From Owenia fusiformis (lineage: Eukaryota > Annelida > Polychaeta > Sabellida > Oweniidae), in contig CAIIXF020000001.1 in NCBI GenBank assembly GCA_903813345.2, positions 15,145,915-15,209,914 on the forward strand: 64,000 bases of DNA. The letters run 5' to 3'. Below, piece by piece: positions 37,518 through 49,700 of the stretch. A model generated the notes under the pieces. That model was not told the origin of the DNA. It was given only the letters and a program-made list of their open reading frames with translations, and did no database searches. Within the stretch, counting starts at the first letter, position 1. Every line of letters starts with the position of its first letter. The translations under genes were made by a program, and so were the position numbers.

Positions 37518-39137
37518 GGGCATGTTCTAAAATGTGTATTGGCGTCAAAGTAGTGGACTCTGTGGATCCAGCCATCATTTAGTCATAATGTGATTAAAAT
37601 GACTAAAATGTGACCCCTTATTAAGGCCACTGTTAAGGTATTTTGGCAGATGAATGACTAAAAAGTGGCCCCAAACTGGAGTATAAAGGACTGTATAAAG
37701 GGTTAAGTAAAAGGATGGTACCAAGTGATCTAACCCACCCAAGAAGCATGCTCAATTGAGTCCTAATTCCATCCCAATGGGGACAATCTAAACCCAAAAC
37801 TCATCTACATGCCTCCTCAATAACTTTGTTGTTTCACTTACAAATATTAACTGTAAAGTGAAGCTCCAGTCCTAATATTATAATGTTGAACCCTGGGACT
37901 GGAAAACCAATTTTACCTCAATTTAATTTGGAGAGGGGGCAAGCAATGGTAAAACAATTGATTAAATTTATTCTTTTCCACAACTATCAATTTGTAAGGA
38001 CAGATGAGAATACCAATTGATACAAAATGTTCCCTTACTGATATTATGATAGACGTTTGCAGTCAGTAGTTTAAATCCATCAGTATATATTTTATAAAAT
38101 TGAAAAAACATATGGCGTGTAGTTGAATTATATTTTTGTCAAAATAACCAGGATTAAATCATTCACTTTTTGCTTTGCAAGTATAACAAATATATATATC
38201 ATTCCATTAAAAGGGTTGACTCTTAATGGCAGGGTAAATATGGAGGTGGGTGTGAAAAGTCACTTTTATTTGCTATTTTTTCCAGCCCCATGTCATTTCA
38301 ATGGTAGCTTTCATCAAAAATTGCTACAAGTTTCGATTATTCTTATAAATACTAAATCTGAAAACTCTCTTTTCCCTGAAGCCCATGTGATTTGAGTATT
38401 ATTTATCGTTAATAGTAATTATTTCTCCATCACTTTTTTATCACTAACATTTTTATGGTGTTGGGCAAATGTTACTGAGAACAGAGCTTAAGTAAAAAAA
38501 AGTGTATCTGATCAGATATAAGAAAATTATCAAAACTATCGCTAATCGTCATATTTTCACCAAATCAAAAAATCTAGGGCAAATGTTACGTTTGATAATA
38601 TCAGATAATAGTGATAATTATCAAAACTATTGCTAATAGTTATAATTCTAGCTACACTTTTATCAATTACAATTTCTTAGTCTGGAGGAAATGTTTCATA
38701 GAAAAGGGCCCGTGTGAAATTAGCATTATCTGATAATTTATGAAAACAATTGATAATTATCAAATCTATATAACACTGTCTACTCATTGCTCTGTGCACG
38801 ACCCTTGGTTGTCAATCCTTCTAAATTCCATGTTTTAATTTGAAAGGGAAGATCTTTTAAAAATCCACACATTTTTATTGCGCTTGGGAAAATACTTCAT
38901 TATATCCCTTTTGAACTTCATTTGCTGGGGTAAAGATATTGATGGGTTTAATTCAATTTTTAGATATGTATTGCTTGAGACCATCTTTTAGTCAAAATAC
39001 TTACAGGAAACCTAAATGGAGTATACATGTAGAGGGTTAAGTCCACTTTTTAGTAATTTTGTAAAGTAGTGTCTAAAAGATGGTCCAGAGTCCAGTCCAC
39101 CTTTTCCTGGGGCCAGGCGTCTGTTTAGAACATGCCC
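37518..39137. mobile_element. hAT-like-sized element beside the anchor-B promoter
   Basis: Left end GGGCATGTTCTAAA, right end TTTAGAACATGCCC, flanked by TAATCGC at 37511-37517 and 39138-39144 (8 bp if one terminal base is counted). Imperfect similarity continues for about 70 bp inside. 1620 bp with no transposase seen. The 7-8 bp duplication would fit hAT. Confidence 0.7.
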
Positions 39138-39579
39138 TAATCGCCGCCTCCCTTGGGTACTTCAAACTCCATTTATGAGGCCGATAAGAAGTGGAAATTC
39201 AAGATGAAGCTGTCACGATTATTTAGATAACTACGATTTTAAAGTTAATCTTGATGCCACGTGGCTATTCTCATGTAATTTCCAAAATATCCAGGGTCTA
39301 TTGATTTGTTTCTAATTCAATTATGCAAGTTTCAAAATGAATGTGTAAGAGGACTTTGTCACTTAAATACATGAAATATAAGTTTTAAATATTTGTTAGT
39401 TCTGGAACATTTACCCCCTCATCATTCAGAAAGCAGCAACGTAACATTTATGTTTAAAGTACGGATTGAATGTCTTCTATAATGCCATGTATGCATTTGG
39501 CGATTGAAGATAATTTTTGTAAATGTAACTAATGATGATAATTGATAAATAAATAAATAATAAAAAAAATTGAGAAGGT

Positions 39580-40000
39580 ATCGCTTTATAACAAGCCTTC
39601 TTGTTTTTGCGAATGCAAATGACGACTAGCGGATACCGATAACCAACTATGTTATGACAAACTCATTTAAATATGAATGGAATAATGGCAGGTGCTATAC
39701 ACATTTAAATACGTTGCCAATACAATAGCAAGTTTATCCGGTAGCCGACTGCGTTCGAATTCGCGAATAAAAGGTAAGACTAAGCTTGTATTCGCGAATG
39801 CAACTAGCGCCTGTCGGCTACCGGATTTAAAACCTATACTATTTTATCGGAAATTCATCTAAATATGAATAGTATGGCGTGTATTCCGATGACTGGTCCG
39901 CCGATTTGCTAATTCGGCGGTTTAATATGAAACTAAATAGGTTAATCCGGTAGCCGCTAGCCGCTATTTGCATTCGCGAGTACAAGCTTGGCTTAACCAT
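39580..40000. repeat. Cluster of short inverted modules (ccggtagccg / gcattcgcgaat)
   Basis: Motifs such as tccggtagccg, cggctaccgga, gcgaatgcaa and ttgcattcgcga occur several times in both orientations, often next to acaagc/gcttgt. They form overlapping hairpins. Confidence 0.55.
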
Positions 40001-40746
40001 TGATTTGTATAAATTAGTCCGTCAGTTTGAAGTTGCAATATCAAACAACCCGTTTGTCGTATTATTCGCGAATACAACTCTTAGACAACAAGTCAATATG
40101 AGAGTCTACACACATCGTGGTGTTTTATTGATATCTGAAGAACACGGTGACCCAACCTTGGTAAAACGTAGTATTAAAGTACTAAACAACACAAAGACAC
40201 ACATCGGCCAGACTACACGAACTAGTTCACTAAAGGGGCCTTATCTCGTAGCAAGGCTTGGTATCAGGGTCATCGACAGTTATTGGGGCCACGTCAGTGA
40301 TAAGTACGATTTAGATTTGGGGGGGGGGGGGCGTCAACGGCTGCAATCTGGCGTCGTTAACTATATAGCGGGGAATGTTCACTTGTAAATATCATTTTTC
40401 CACTGTACTTGTTCTTAAATTCATCTTCCGTTTGATTATTGCACTGTGCACTGTTTTTTTGGATGATGCGTTGGGTTTAGTATTTGGGGAGTTGTCAAGT
40501 AACTGTTAGTTTACAAAACATGACCACCCTCTTGGGCTAGGCTTTACTTATTTTTTATTAGCATAGGTGATGCGACTTAGGGCTATGAAGAAGGAGAACG
40601 GTGATCCTTTCCACATTTCCTTTTCATTTGTGTAAAGGGATTTACTCTCCAGAAAACTGTCACAGTTTGTATTGATAATCGAATGATTGCACAAAATACA
40701 TGTTGATGGTAGCATTTAAATTTAGTACATTCCAGCAGTTTGATGT

Positions 40747-43700
40747 ATGACGATGCCATTAATACTTACCCAAGCTGATTTGGGGGTTGCTCTGGACATA
40801 TTGCATACAATAAGCACTAATGAGGTATTAAGGATTCAGGTAAGTCATCATTCAATTCTAATACAAGAAAACAAGTTTCTCGGGTTAGCAAATCCCAGCG
40901 AGTAAAGCATTTTATCAAAAATCATTCGTTATTTCGAACATTACAGTTTGTGAATAACCAGTAGCCATTGGTATTGTCTCCTTTTGGCAAAGTTTCCTCC
41001 CATGCATGACGTGGCGCGACGCCATATCAGAAATTACATTTGAGTAGAAGTCGCTATATAGCAGAGATTATATTCCGTATAAAAATGTCGGCCATTTTGA
41101 ATTCTTTCTTAATAAGCAGACATAATGACTATGATACATCAGCACACAAAATTTGAACCAGACGACTGCTTATTGTGTTACCAGAAGTATAAGAAGTGCC
41201 GGCCATTTTGAATTGAACAATCTTTGAAAATCGATCTCGAACAGAGGTTAAATTACCTTAATCTACTATCTCTAGAATTTGTATCAAATCAAAAACTGAA
41301 ATTTAAGTTATCAGAATCATTTTCATGGAAAATGTGCTCCGTTAAGCAGGGATCCTGTGTCCCCAAAGCATCAGCAACCAAAAATAAATGGTATGTCATA
41401 AATGATATAAATGGCCGTAGTTTTCCTGAAAAAAGCAAGCAGGAAAGCCAGAAAAATAAAATTGAAATAAAGATATGCATTGTGATATCAAACTATACAT
41501 CGTCGCATGAGAATAACTTTGTACTATCTCACATTTTTACGGAACTGAGAAATCAAGGTTTGAAAGTTTAGAGGTCTGTATCTTACTTAGTATTGCTATG
41601 TGAAACTTGATTTTTTGTATGTCACCTGGTCTCACCCTAGAGATATCTTATATGAAATATCATACCTTGAAACAATTTACAAGATCCTTTTTTAAAACTA
41701 TTGAAATGGAGTTGATACAATTTCCCACCGGAATAACAGCTTATTTCTAATTTCAAATTGTCATATCTGATATCAACTGTTTCAACCAATCAACTCTCTA
41801 AGAATTGGTCATGTGACGTGCAAAACTTGGAGTTATAACAATCTTACATTAAAACAAAGTATGCCAATATGCATGTTATTGTATCTAGAATGAAAAATAA
41901 TGTTTTGCTTTGTAAAAAAATCTTCAAAAACCAAAGAATATTATTTAATAAAATAAAGAAAATTCAATTTATAAAACTTTAAAATCAATTTCTCAAATAA
42001 GTACAATTATTTCTCAATTTTAGAATCTCAGGACACCCTTCAAAAAGAATTTATTGCCTTTGAAACTAAGGCAGAAGTACAATGCATTGAAACCAATGAT
42101 GCCAATACGGTCCCCCACATATTTCCCTTGGTATAAACCCTGTAGCCTAAACCTCCCAGCACATTACAATGTAGCCCCTTAGGGCCGGTCCGCTGGTCAT
42201 TATCAGGTTATTTTTGATACAGACCAGTTGAATTTTTCACTGGGTATAGGAGAATAACATTGCAACTGGTCCGTAATTCCATTTTGACCAGCAGGTTTCA
42301 GATCCTTAGGGCCTAAGACATAACCAATTTTTATTACATGCACATGGAAGAAATTTGAAAATAGAAAAATAATTTCTAATTCATTTTAGATTAATGAAAG
42401 TGATGAAACCTCGATTTAGGTAATAACATTTTGTTCATTGGGATGCAGCTATCATTATCCATTCATTTTCTGTTGTTTGCTACTCTGTGGAGTACAATTG
42501 GGAATTGAAGCAATTGTAGAAGTGGAGGAGTGGCTCTTTGTAAAGAAATTGAACCAATTTGTTACTTTTCCAAAATAAAATGTAGATGATCTAAAAACAA
42601 TGATCCCAAAAATGCAAAAGAAAGGACAAATCTGAAAAACATACTAGTAACAAAATAACTAAAAAGATCCCAGATGTTCAGTGAAAAGCGCAAAGTAAAT
42701 CATAGATGAAGATAAAATAAAATAAGTGTTTTAAGGGACTATACTAACATAAAGATAACTCCTTATTGATATAGTGTATGGTCAGTAAAAGTTAAAGCTA
42801 GTTTAAATAGATTAAGCTTTTTTTCACAAACTATAAAACATCATTTTGAAAGAGATTTCAATAGTATACAGACAGTGATTGCCTTTGAGCAATGTAGTGC
42901 AAAATATGACAGTTACTATTTGTTTTGATTACTATATCTAGTATATAACCTATTTAGTTAGAGACCCATGCCTCTCTATCGTTTCAAAAAATGTACCTAA
43001 CGTATCGGTCTCTGTTAATTTATGGCATCCATACTTTTCTGAAAGGTAACATATTGAGGTTCAATTTTCTGCCGGATGCCCTCGCAAACTCTCATTGGTT
43101 GCTCTATATTGTAGCATTCCGTTACCATGGTTACGCATCTATAGACATCCTACCTTGGAATCTTAAATCATTTGTAGCTTTGTCATTATTTTGTCTATTG
43201 ATATGATATTGGTATCAAATTAAACCTAAATAAATTTCTCATATAATTAAAATATTCAATTATGCAAATTAGCTCATTTGCATAAATTGTGACGTCATAA
43301 ATCTATTTTTCGTTCAGAATTCTCAAGTATGGCAATGTATCTTTAAGAACTGAAGCCGTACGATGGAATTTCTTCAATGTTATGACTTTTATTCAATGAG
43401 CAGAAGGTTTAAGCAACATAAAAGTGAAAACTGATTCAAAATTGGATCAGAACTAACAAAGTTATTAAGCTTTCTGGGCAGCTACCATGAACGTTATCAT
43501 TGAACAATTAACGTTAAACATCTTACCTTAGAATTGAAATGTTTGGTAGCTTTGTCATTATTTGGTCTATAGAGGAGATCTTGGTATCAAATTGATCCTA
43601 ATTGAATAAACGGTATGGTAACGATATTCAATTATGCAAATTAGCTAATTTGCATAAATTATGATGTCATCAATCTATTTTGGGTTCAAAACTTCCAAGT

Positions 43701-46700
43701 ATAGCAACAAATTTATTAGATCCGAGGTTGGATGGTGTAGTTTCTGCATAGTTTGTCATTTATTCTATGAGTGGAAGAGGTATGAGTAATATAAAAAAAT
43801 ATTCAAAATTGAATGAGTATTAGTAAAGTAATTCAGCTTTTGAGGCAGCTGCTATGAACGTTACTATTTGACAATCATAAATAAAACACTGAAATAACAA
43901 AAATGAAACATGATGATGAAAAAAATGAAAGCTGATTCAAGCTTATTGAGTGAAAAATATATATTTTACATGTCACTGAATTAGTTGGTGTATAGAAATT
44001 CATAATTTTGACTGTCATTGACAGGGGTCAAAACAGTTTTTTTGATTTTGTAACATGATTTATTGTTTGTGAGAAAGTTATGGATTAATCAGTACGTGAA
44101 TGGGTGAATGGTATGGTGAAATCTGTTATGTAATCTATAAATCTTTGAAATGATTTGCTTCATAGGCGTCAATCTATTTAAAAATGCGAAACATCGTGAC
44201 TGGTCAAACATCAATATTTGTGCTGCAATTCAAGCAGTGAACATCTACATGAATTTTTAAACTGATTTGCTTCATAGGCGTCAATCTATTTAAAAGGACG
44301 AAACATCATGACTGGTCAAACATTAATATTTGTGCTGCGATTCAAGCAGTAATCATCTACATAACCTGTTAATACAAATTTATGACATTATATCACAAAA
44401 TGTATGTCATTGCTGTTTTTATGTCACCACCAAAAGCGTTGACATATTGTTCTCCATTTGTCTCCATTTTTGAGACGGCGTTTGACATCTGTTTGGGATC
44501 TGTAACAAATGGTAGGTTGTGACATTTTGCATGTTTATGCCTTGTTTGAATTATTTACAAAATGTTATAAAAAATATCAAAATAATATATTTTTAAAAGC
44601 CTCATTCATTTTGAATTATTGCATTGAAGAGGATTCAAAGATTGACTTTTTGCATGCTGGTGACGTTGCGCCATTCTTACACCTAAAACCTAACCGATTT
44701 TACCATTGTATATGCTTTTTGAAGAAGGAAATCTTATTTGTTGAATTTTCTAGCAGAAATCGACTCCCTTCACTCATTTTGTCAGATTACTGGCAGTGAC
44801 ATTAAAGAGACAATTTTTATTATCTAGAGTGTCTCAAAAGATGAACCAAAGGTATATCAACAGCAAAGATAAATCAATCAATATTTTCAGATATTTTTGC
44901 ATGGTCATTTAGGAAAAGCATGTAAGTTTTCTCTCCAATACTAATTTTTTAGTTCAGTCTTGCCTTTTTGATGCTTTAACCCTTTTTATACCATGTGTTT
45001 AATTTAACCTCCTTACATTTCGATAAAAGCCTGCATCCTTACTGCTACATTGTTTATCATATATGACAATGTTTCTGGTGGAATGTTTTGAATTTCCTTT
45101 CACATGTTGACCTCAAATTGTTCTATGTCTCTTGGCTTTGGGATAAACATAAATATGGTTCTTGAAGTCATTCCAGAGAAAATGTTTGGGGTGTCAAATC
45201 TGTTGAATAGGGAGGCCTTCACACTGTCTTTATATAGAAAGAAGAAACTGCTTTCATGGGAATTTTTGTTTGGCCCTTGCTGTACATGGAGGGGCTCAAA
45301 CTGTCTGGAACCACAGTGTTCTCATTTGGATATCATTCAGTCTCTGTAACTCTGGCAGATGGAACTCCATTATCAATTAACTGCTAAATCATTTGACGAT
45401 AATTGAGCTGGTTCTCTGTGATTGTTCTGCCATCTTCAACCTTGGAACTTTTTTCTCTAGGGCTATGTGAAGGAGCATGTTAAGCTAATCCCACGCCAAA
45501 AGACCTAGAACAACATAAAGCCAACACCCAAAGAGAAATTAAAAACGTTCCACCTGAAATATTATCAAATGTGATGAACAATGTAGCACAAGGATACAAG
45601 CTGTTATCGAAATATGAAGTAAAAAGTAAAGGGTTAAATCATCAAAATGCAAGACTGAGCTGAAAACTTTGTATTGGGAAGGAAACTTACATGCTTTAGC
45701 AACATGACCATGCAAAAATATCTACAAAATATCTATAAAATAAATATTGATTGGTTTAATCATGGTGTTAATATACTTTTGGGTACATTTTTGAGACACC
45801 TTGTACTATTTATCATACCAAGCTATTATAGTTCATAAATAGCATTGTATTTTTATATTAAGTGTTGATGAAGCGAGGACTTTAACCCAAGAGTTCCTAC
45901 ATCCATGTGACATTTATTTCCATGTGACTAACATCACCTTTATAGTGTAACTTTGAACAAATTAACGTTTTATCACCATGTCATCCATGTGACATTGATA
46001 TCCGTGTTAACATCACCTCTATGGCATTCATTCATGTTATAGCCATCTACATGTACGTATATGTAACATCAATATTCATGTAGCATTACCCATGTCAAGG
46101 ACCCATATGGCAGTGGTTGAATTTTTCTTTTGTTAATCTATTTCAGTGGTGACTTTCATGACAGGGATGCTTTTTATTCTTAATGTTTCCATCATCCTTG
46201 TCACATCTCCATGTTCACCTCACCAGTGTGATTTGACTCCCAAATATCATCTGTGTGACATTAATCTCCTTGTTAACATCATCTATAGCTGTGACATTGA
46301 TTCAGCTCCTCTGGGCACATCTTATTGTGATGACTTTTGCCCCAGCATCCAGGCCTACATGTACATCTGAGACTTTTTGATAAAATCCGTTATACAGGGC
46401 GTTTCAAAAAACGCAACGGGTAGTTATCTCGTAAAATCACAAAACTAGTGATGACTACATCAATTTCATTCAATGCACCATGAAGCAACGTCTCTCCTCT
46501 TTGCGATGATATGTCTTAATTCACATGTGGTAATGATGGGTGAGAAATCCTTCCATTTGCACAGTGGGTCAAAATCAAAATGTTATAGCCATCTACATGT
46601 ACATATATGTAACATCAATATTCATGTAGCATTACCCATGTCAAGGACCCATATGGCAGTGGTTGAATTTTTCTTTTGTTAATCTATTTCAGTGGTGACT

Positions 46701-49700
46701 TTCATGACAGGGATGCTTCTTATTCTTAATGTTTCCATCATCTTTGTCACATCTCCATGTTCACCTCACCAGTGTGATTTGACTCCCAAATATCATCTGT
46801 GTGACATTAATCTCCTTGTTAACATCATCTATAGCTGTGACATTGATTCAGCTCCTCTGGGCACATCTTATTGTGATGACTTTTGCCCCAGCATCCAGGC
46901 CTACATGTACATCTGAGACTTTTTGATAAAATCCGTTATACAGGGCGTTTCAAAAAACGCAACGGGTAGTTATCTCGTAAAATCACAAAACTAGTGATGA
47001 CTACATCAATTTCATTCAATGTACCATGAAGCAACGTCTCTCCTCTTTGCGATGATATGTCTTAATTCACATGTGGTAATGATGGGTGAGAAATCCTTCC
47101 ATTTGCACAGTGGGTCAAAATCGGCTCTGGTCCAAGTTTTAGATTTTGCAAAATGCCAATGGGAGTTCCCCTGACTTGAAATGCTGTGACTTTTTCTTTT
47201 GGAGCTATCTCAGGAGCATCTGTGCTCACAATTCCTTCACCAGATATTGCGAAACCTCGAGAAAGAATTGCCCATAGGCTGCTTTTCTCTGCTTTAACCC
47301 AAAGATGACTCGGGGCTGAACCATGCATGATGTGGACAAATGAGTGCATGTGCAAGGAAGTGGTGGCAATTTGGAGAGGTATAGGATGTATTCTTGCAGG
47401 AGTATGAGTATGAACACTTTACTGTCTATGCCACACCTGTCACACCTTCTTCCAATAGCCCCTATATCCATTGTACTGACTTTTGCAATGTTTGAAACTT
47501 GAGTCCGAACTGAATTTTGCCCTACTTTGCAAAATAAATGATTATTCAGCCAGCCATGACTCCCTGTGAATGAATGATATTCCATTGCAAAGAGGAGTAA
47601 TTTGGCTTTTCGGTACATTGAATGAAAAGGATACCGTCAGCATTTGTTTTATGTATTCTTCCAATATTGCATCGGGCTCCATACGCTGACTTTTGCGATG
47701 TTTATAACTTGGCCCCAAGCTAATTCTGGCCCACTTTGCAAATGGAATGATAACCCGCCCAACCATGACCAAATATCAATGAATGATATATCATTGTAAA
47801 GAGGAGACACATGGCTTCATGGTGCATTGAATGAAATCAATGCTGTTATCACTGGTTTTGTGCTTTTCAAGGATAACAATCTGTTGCGTTTTTTTTTGAA
47901 ACGCACTGTATTGATAAGATCTTCATTAGATTAGATCATCTAAACTATAAAAAGTGTAAATTACAATAGTTAAGATTCAACCTCTGTCAATCATACTATG
48001 TGATTAACTCCTTTATTTTCCACTTAAATCTCCTGTTGTTACAGTTCTCAGTTTTGAATGGTATCCATAGTGTATGGGGATATACCTGAAATCCATCCAT
48101 TTGAGACTCATATTTTTCATAGATTTTTGGTATTTCATATTTTGGAAACCTTTTAAAACAAATTCAGATTATAAGTCCTATACCACACATACTTTGTGAC
48201 ATAAGAGATAGATGTAGGAAACCTACATGTAGATGTAGGAAGGGTAAGTTAAAGTCCTACAAAAATCAGTTCTTTCAAAAATATTTTAAAGGGCATTTTT
48301 TCTTCATGGTTATTTTGATCAATATACTTTAATTTCAGGATTACTAGTACTACTACTGGGCTCTTGTATGGATTTTGTCATCATTTTTCATTGCATATCG
48401 AAGACGTTATATTATGTAAAATTATATAAAAACTACTTTTCATTTTGCTTCACTAAGTACCTACTTTATGCTTATAGTCCATTTTCAGAAAAGCTATAAC
48501 ATAAATCATTCTAAGGTTGATCACCAAGGATTTTGAAGGTTAAAAAATTCCCCTAAAGTAGTTGTCACATTAGCTGTGTGGGCTCGCCATTTGCCACCGA
48601 TTGACTTATTTTTGGCATTGATTTTTGGAAATGTTAACATCTAAGTTCTAAAGTTGACACTCTATCTGTATTTTAAATATAAAATGGTAATTAAGATTTA
48701 TTTAGTTTATGTCCAAATATCAACAAAATTTTGTTTTCAGCTTTTTCACATGTTAGAAATCAAATGAAACCAGGAATACACTTCCATATAAACTTTGTAA
48801 ATATTGATATGTATATTAGTCAACATATGTCAAAATAGCATAATTAAAGCATTACTATGTATTCATATGGATCATTGACAGTGTATGGTAAATTATAACA
48901 TTAGATTTTAAAATACAAGATCAAGATCTCATGATTTTGACCCCTGTGAATGATAGTCAAAATACATGTAACATTTCCACATACTTTCATGTACAGTTCA
49001 ATGGAAAAATATGAACAAGTCATGCACATTTTTACTCAATAAGATTGAAACAACTATGTTTGTTTCTTTTTTTGTTATTGTAATATTTTTATAATTGTCA
49101 AACAATGACGTTCACAGTAGCTGCCCCAAAAGCTGAATAACTTTGCTAATTCTAACCCAATTTTGAATCTGTTGTCTCTCGAATGTTGCCTCTATCTTCC
49201 ACTCATCAAATAAAGGTCAAAACTATGCACACATTCTGTCATACGGCCTAAGTTCTTATATTTATGTTGCTAAACTGGGATATTCTGAACAAAAATAGAT
49301 TGATGACGTCACAATTTATGCAAATTAGCTAATTTGCATAACTGAATATTGTAATCGTACAGGATATTTTATAACGTTTAATTTGATACCAATATCATTT
49401 CTATAGACCAAATAATGACAAAGCTACAAACACTTTAAACGTCCATGATAAGATGTCTGAATATAATTGTCAAATAATGACATTCACAGTAGCTGCCTCG
49501 AAAGTTTAATAACTTTGGCAATACTGATCCAATTTTGAATCTGTTTGCACTTTTATGTTGCTTATACATTCTTCTTATAGTCTAAAGGACCAAACTTTGC
49601 CGAAATTCTGACATACAGCCTCAGTTCTAATAGATATGTTGCTATACTCGAAAATTCTGAATCAAAAATTGATTGATGACGTCACAATTTATGCAAATTA

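Noticed and set aside
40005-40388. 127-codon ORF
   Set aside because: Composition follows the surrounding repeat modules and a G-run; no domain, splice sites or family similarity.
41224-41571. 115-codon ORF
   Set aside because: It runs from unique DNA into the end of element X, so it crosses a transposon boundary and is chance.
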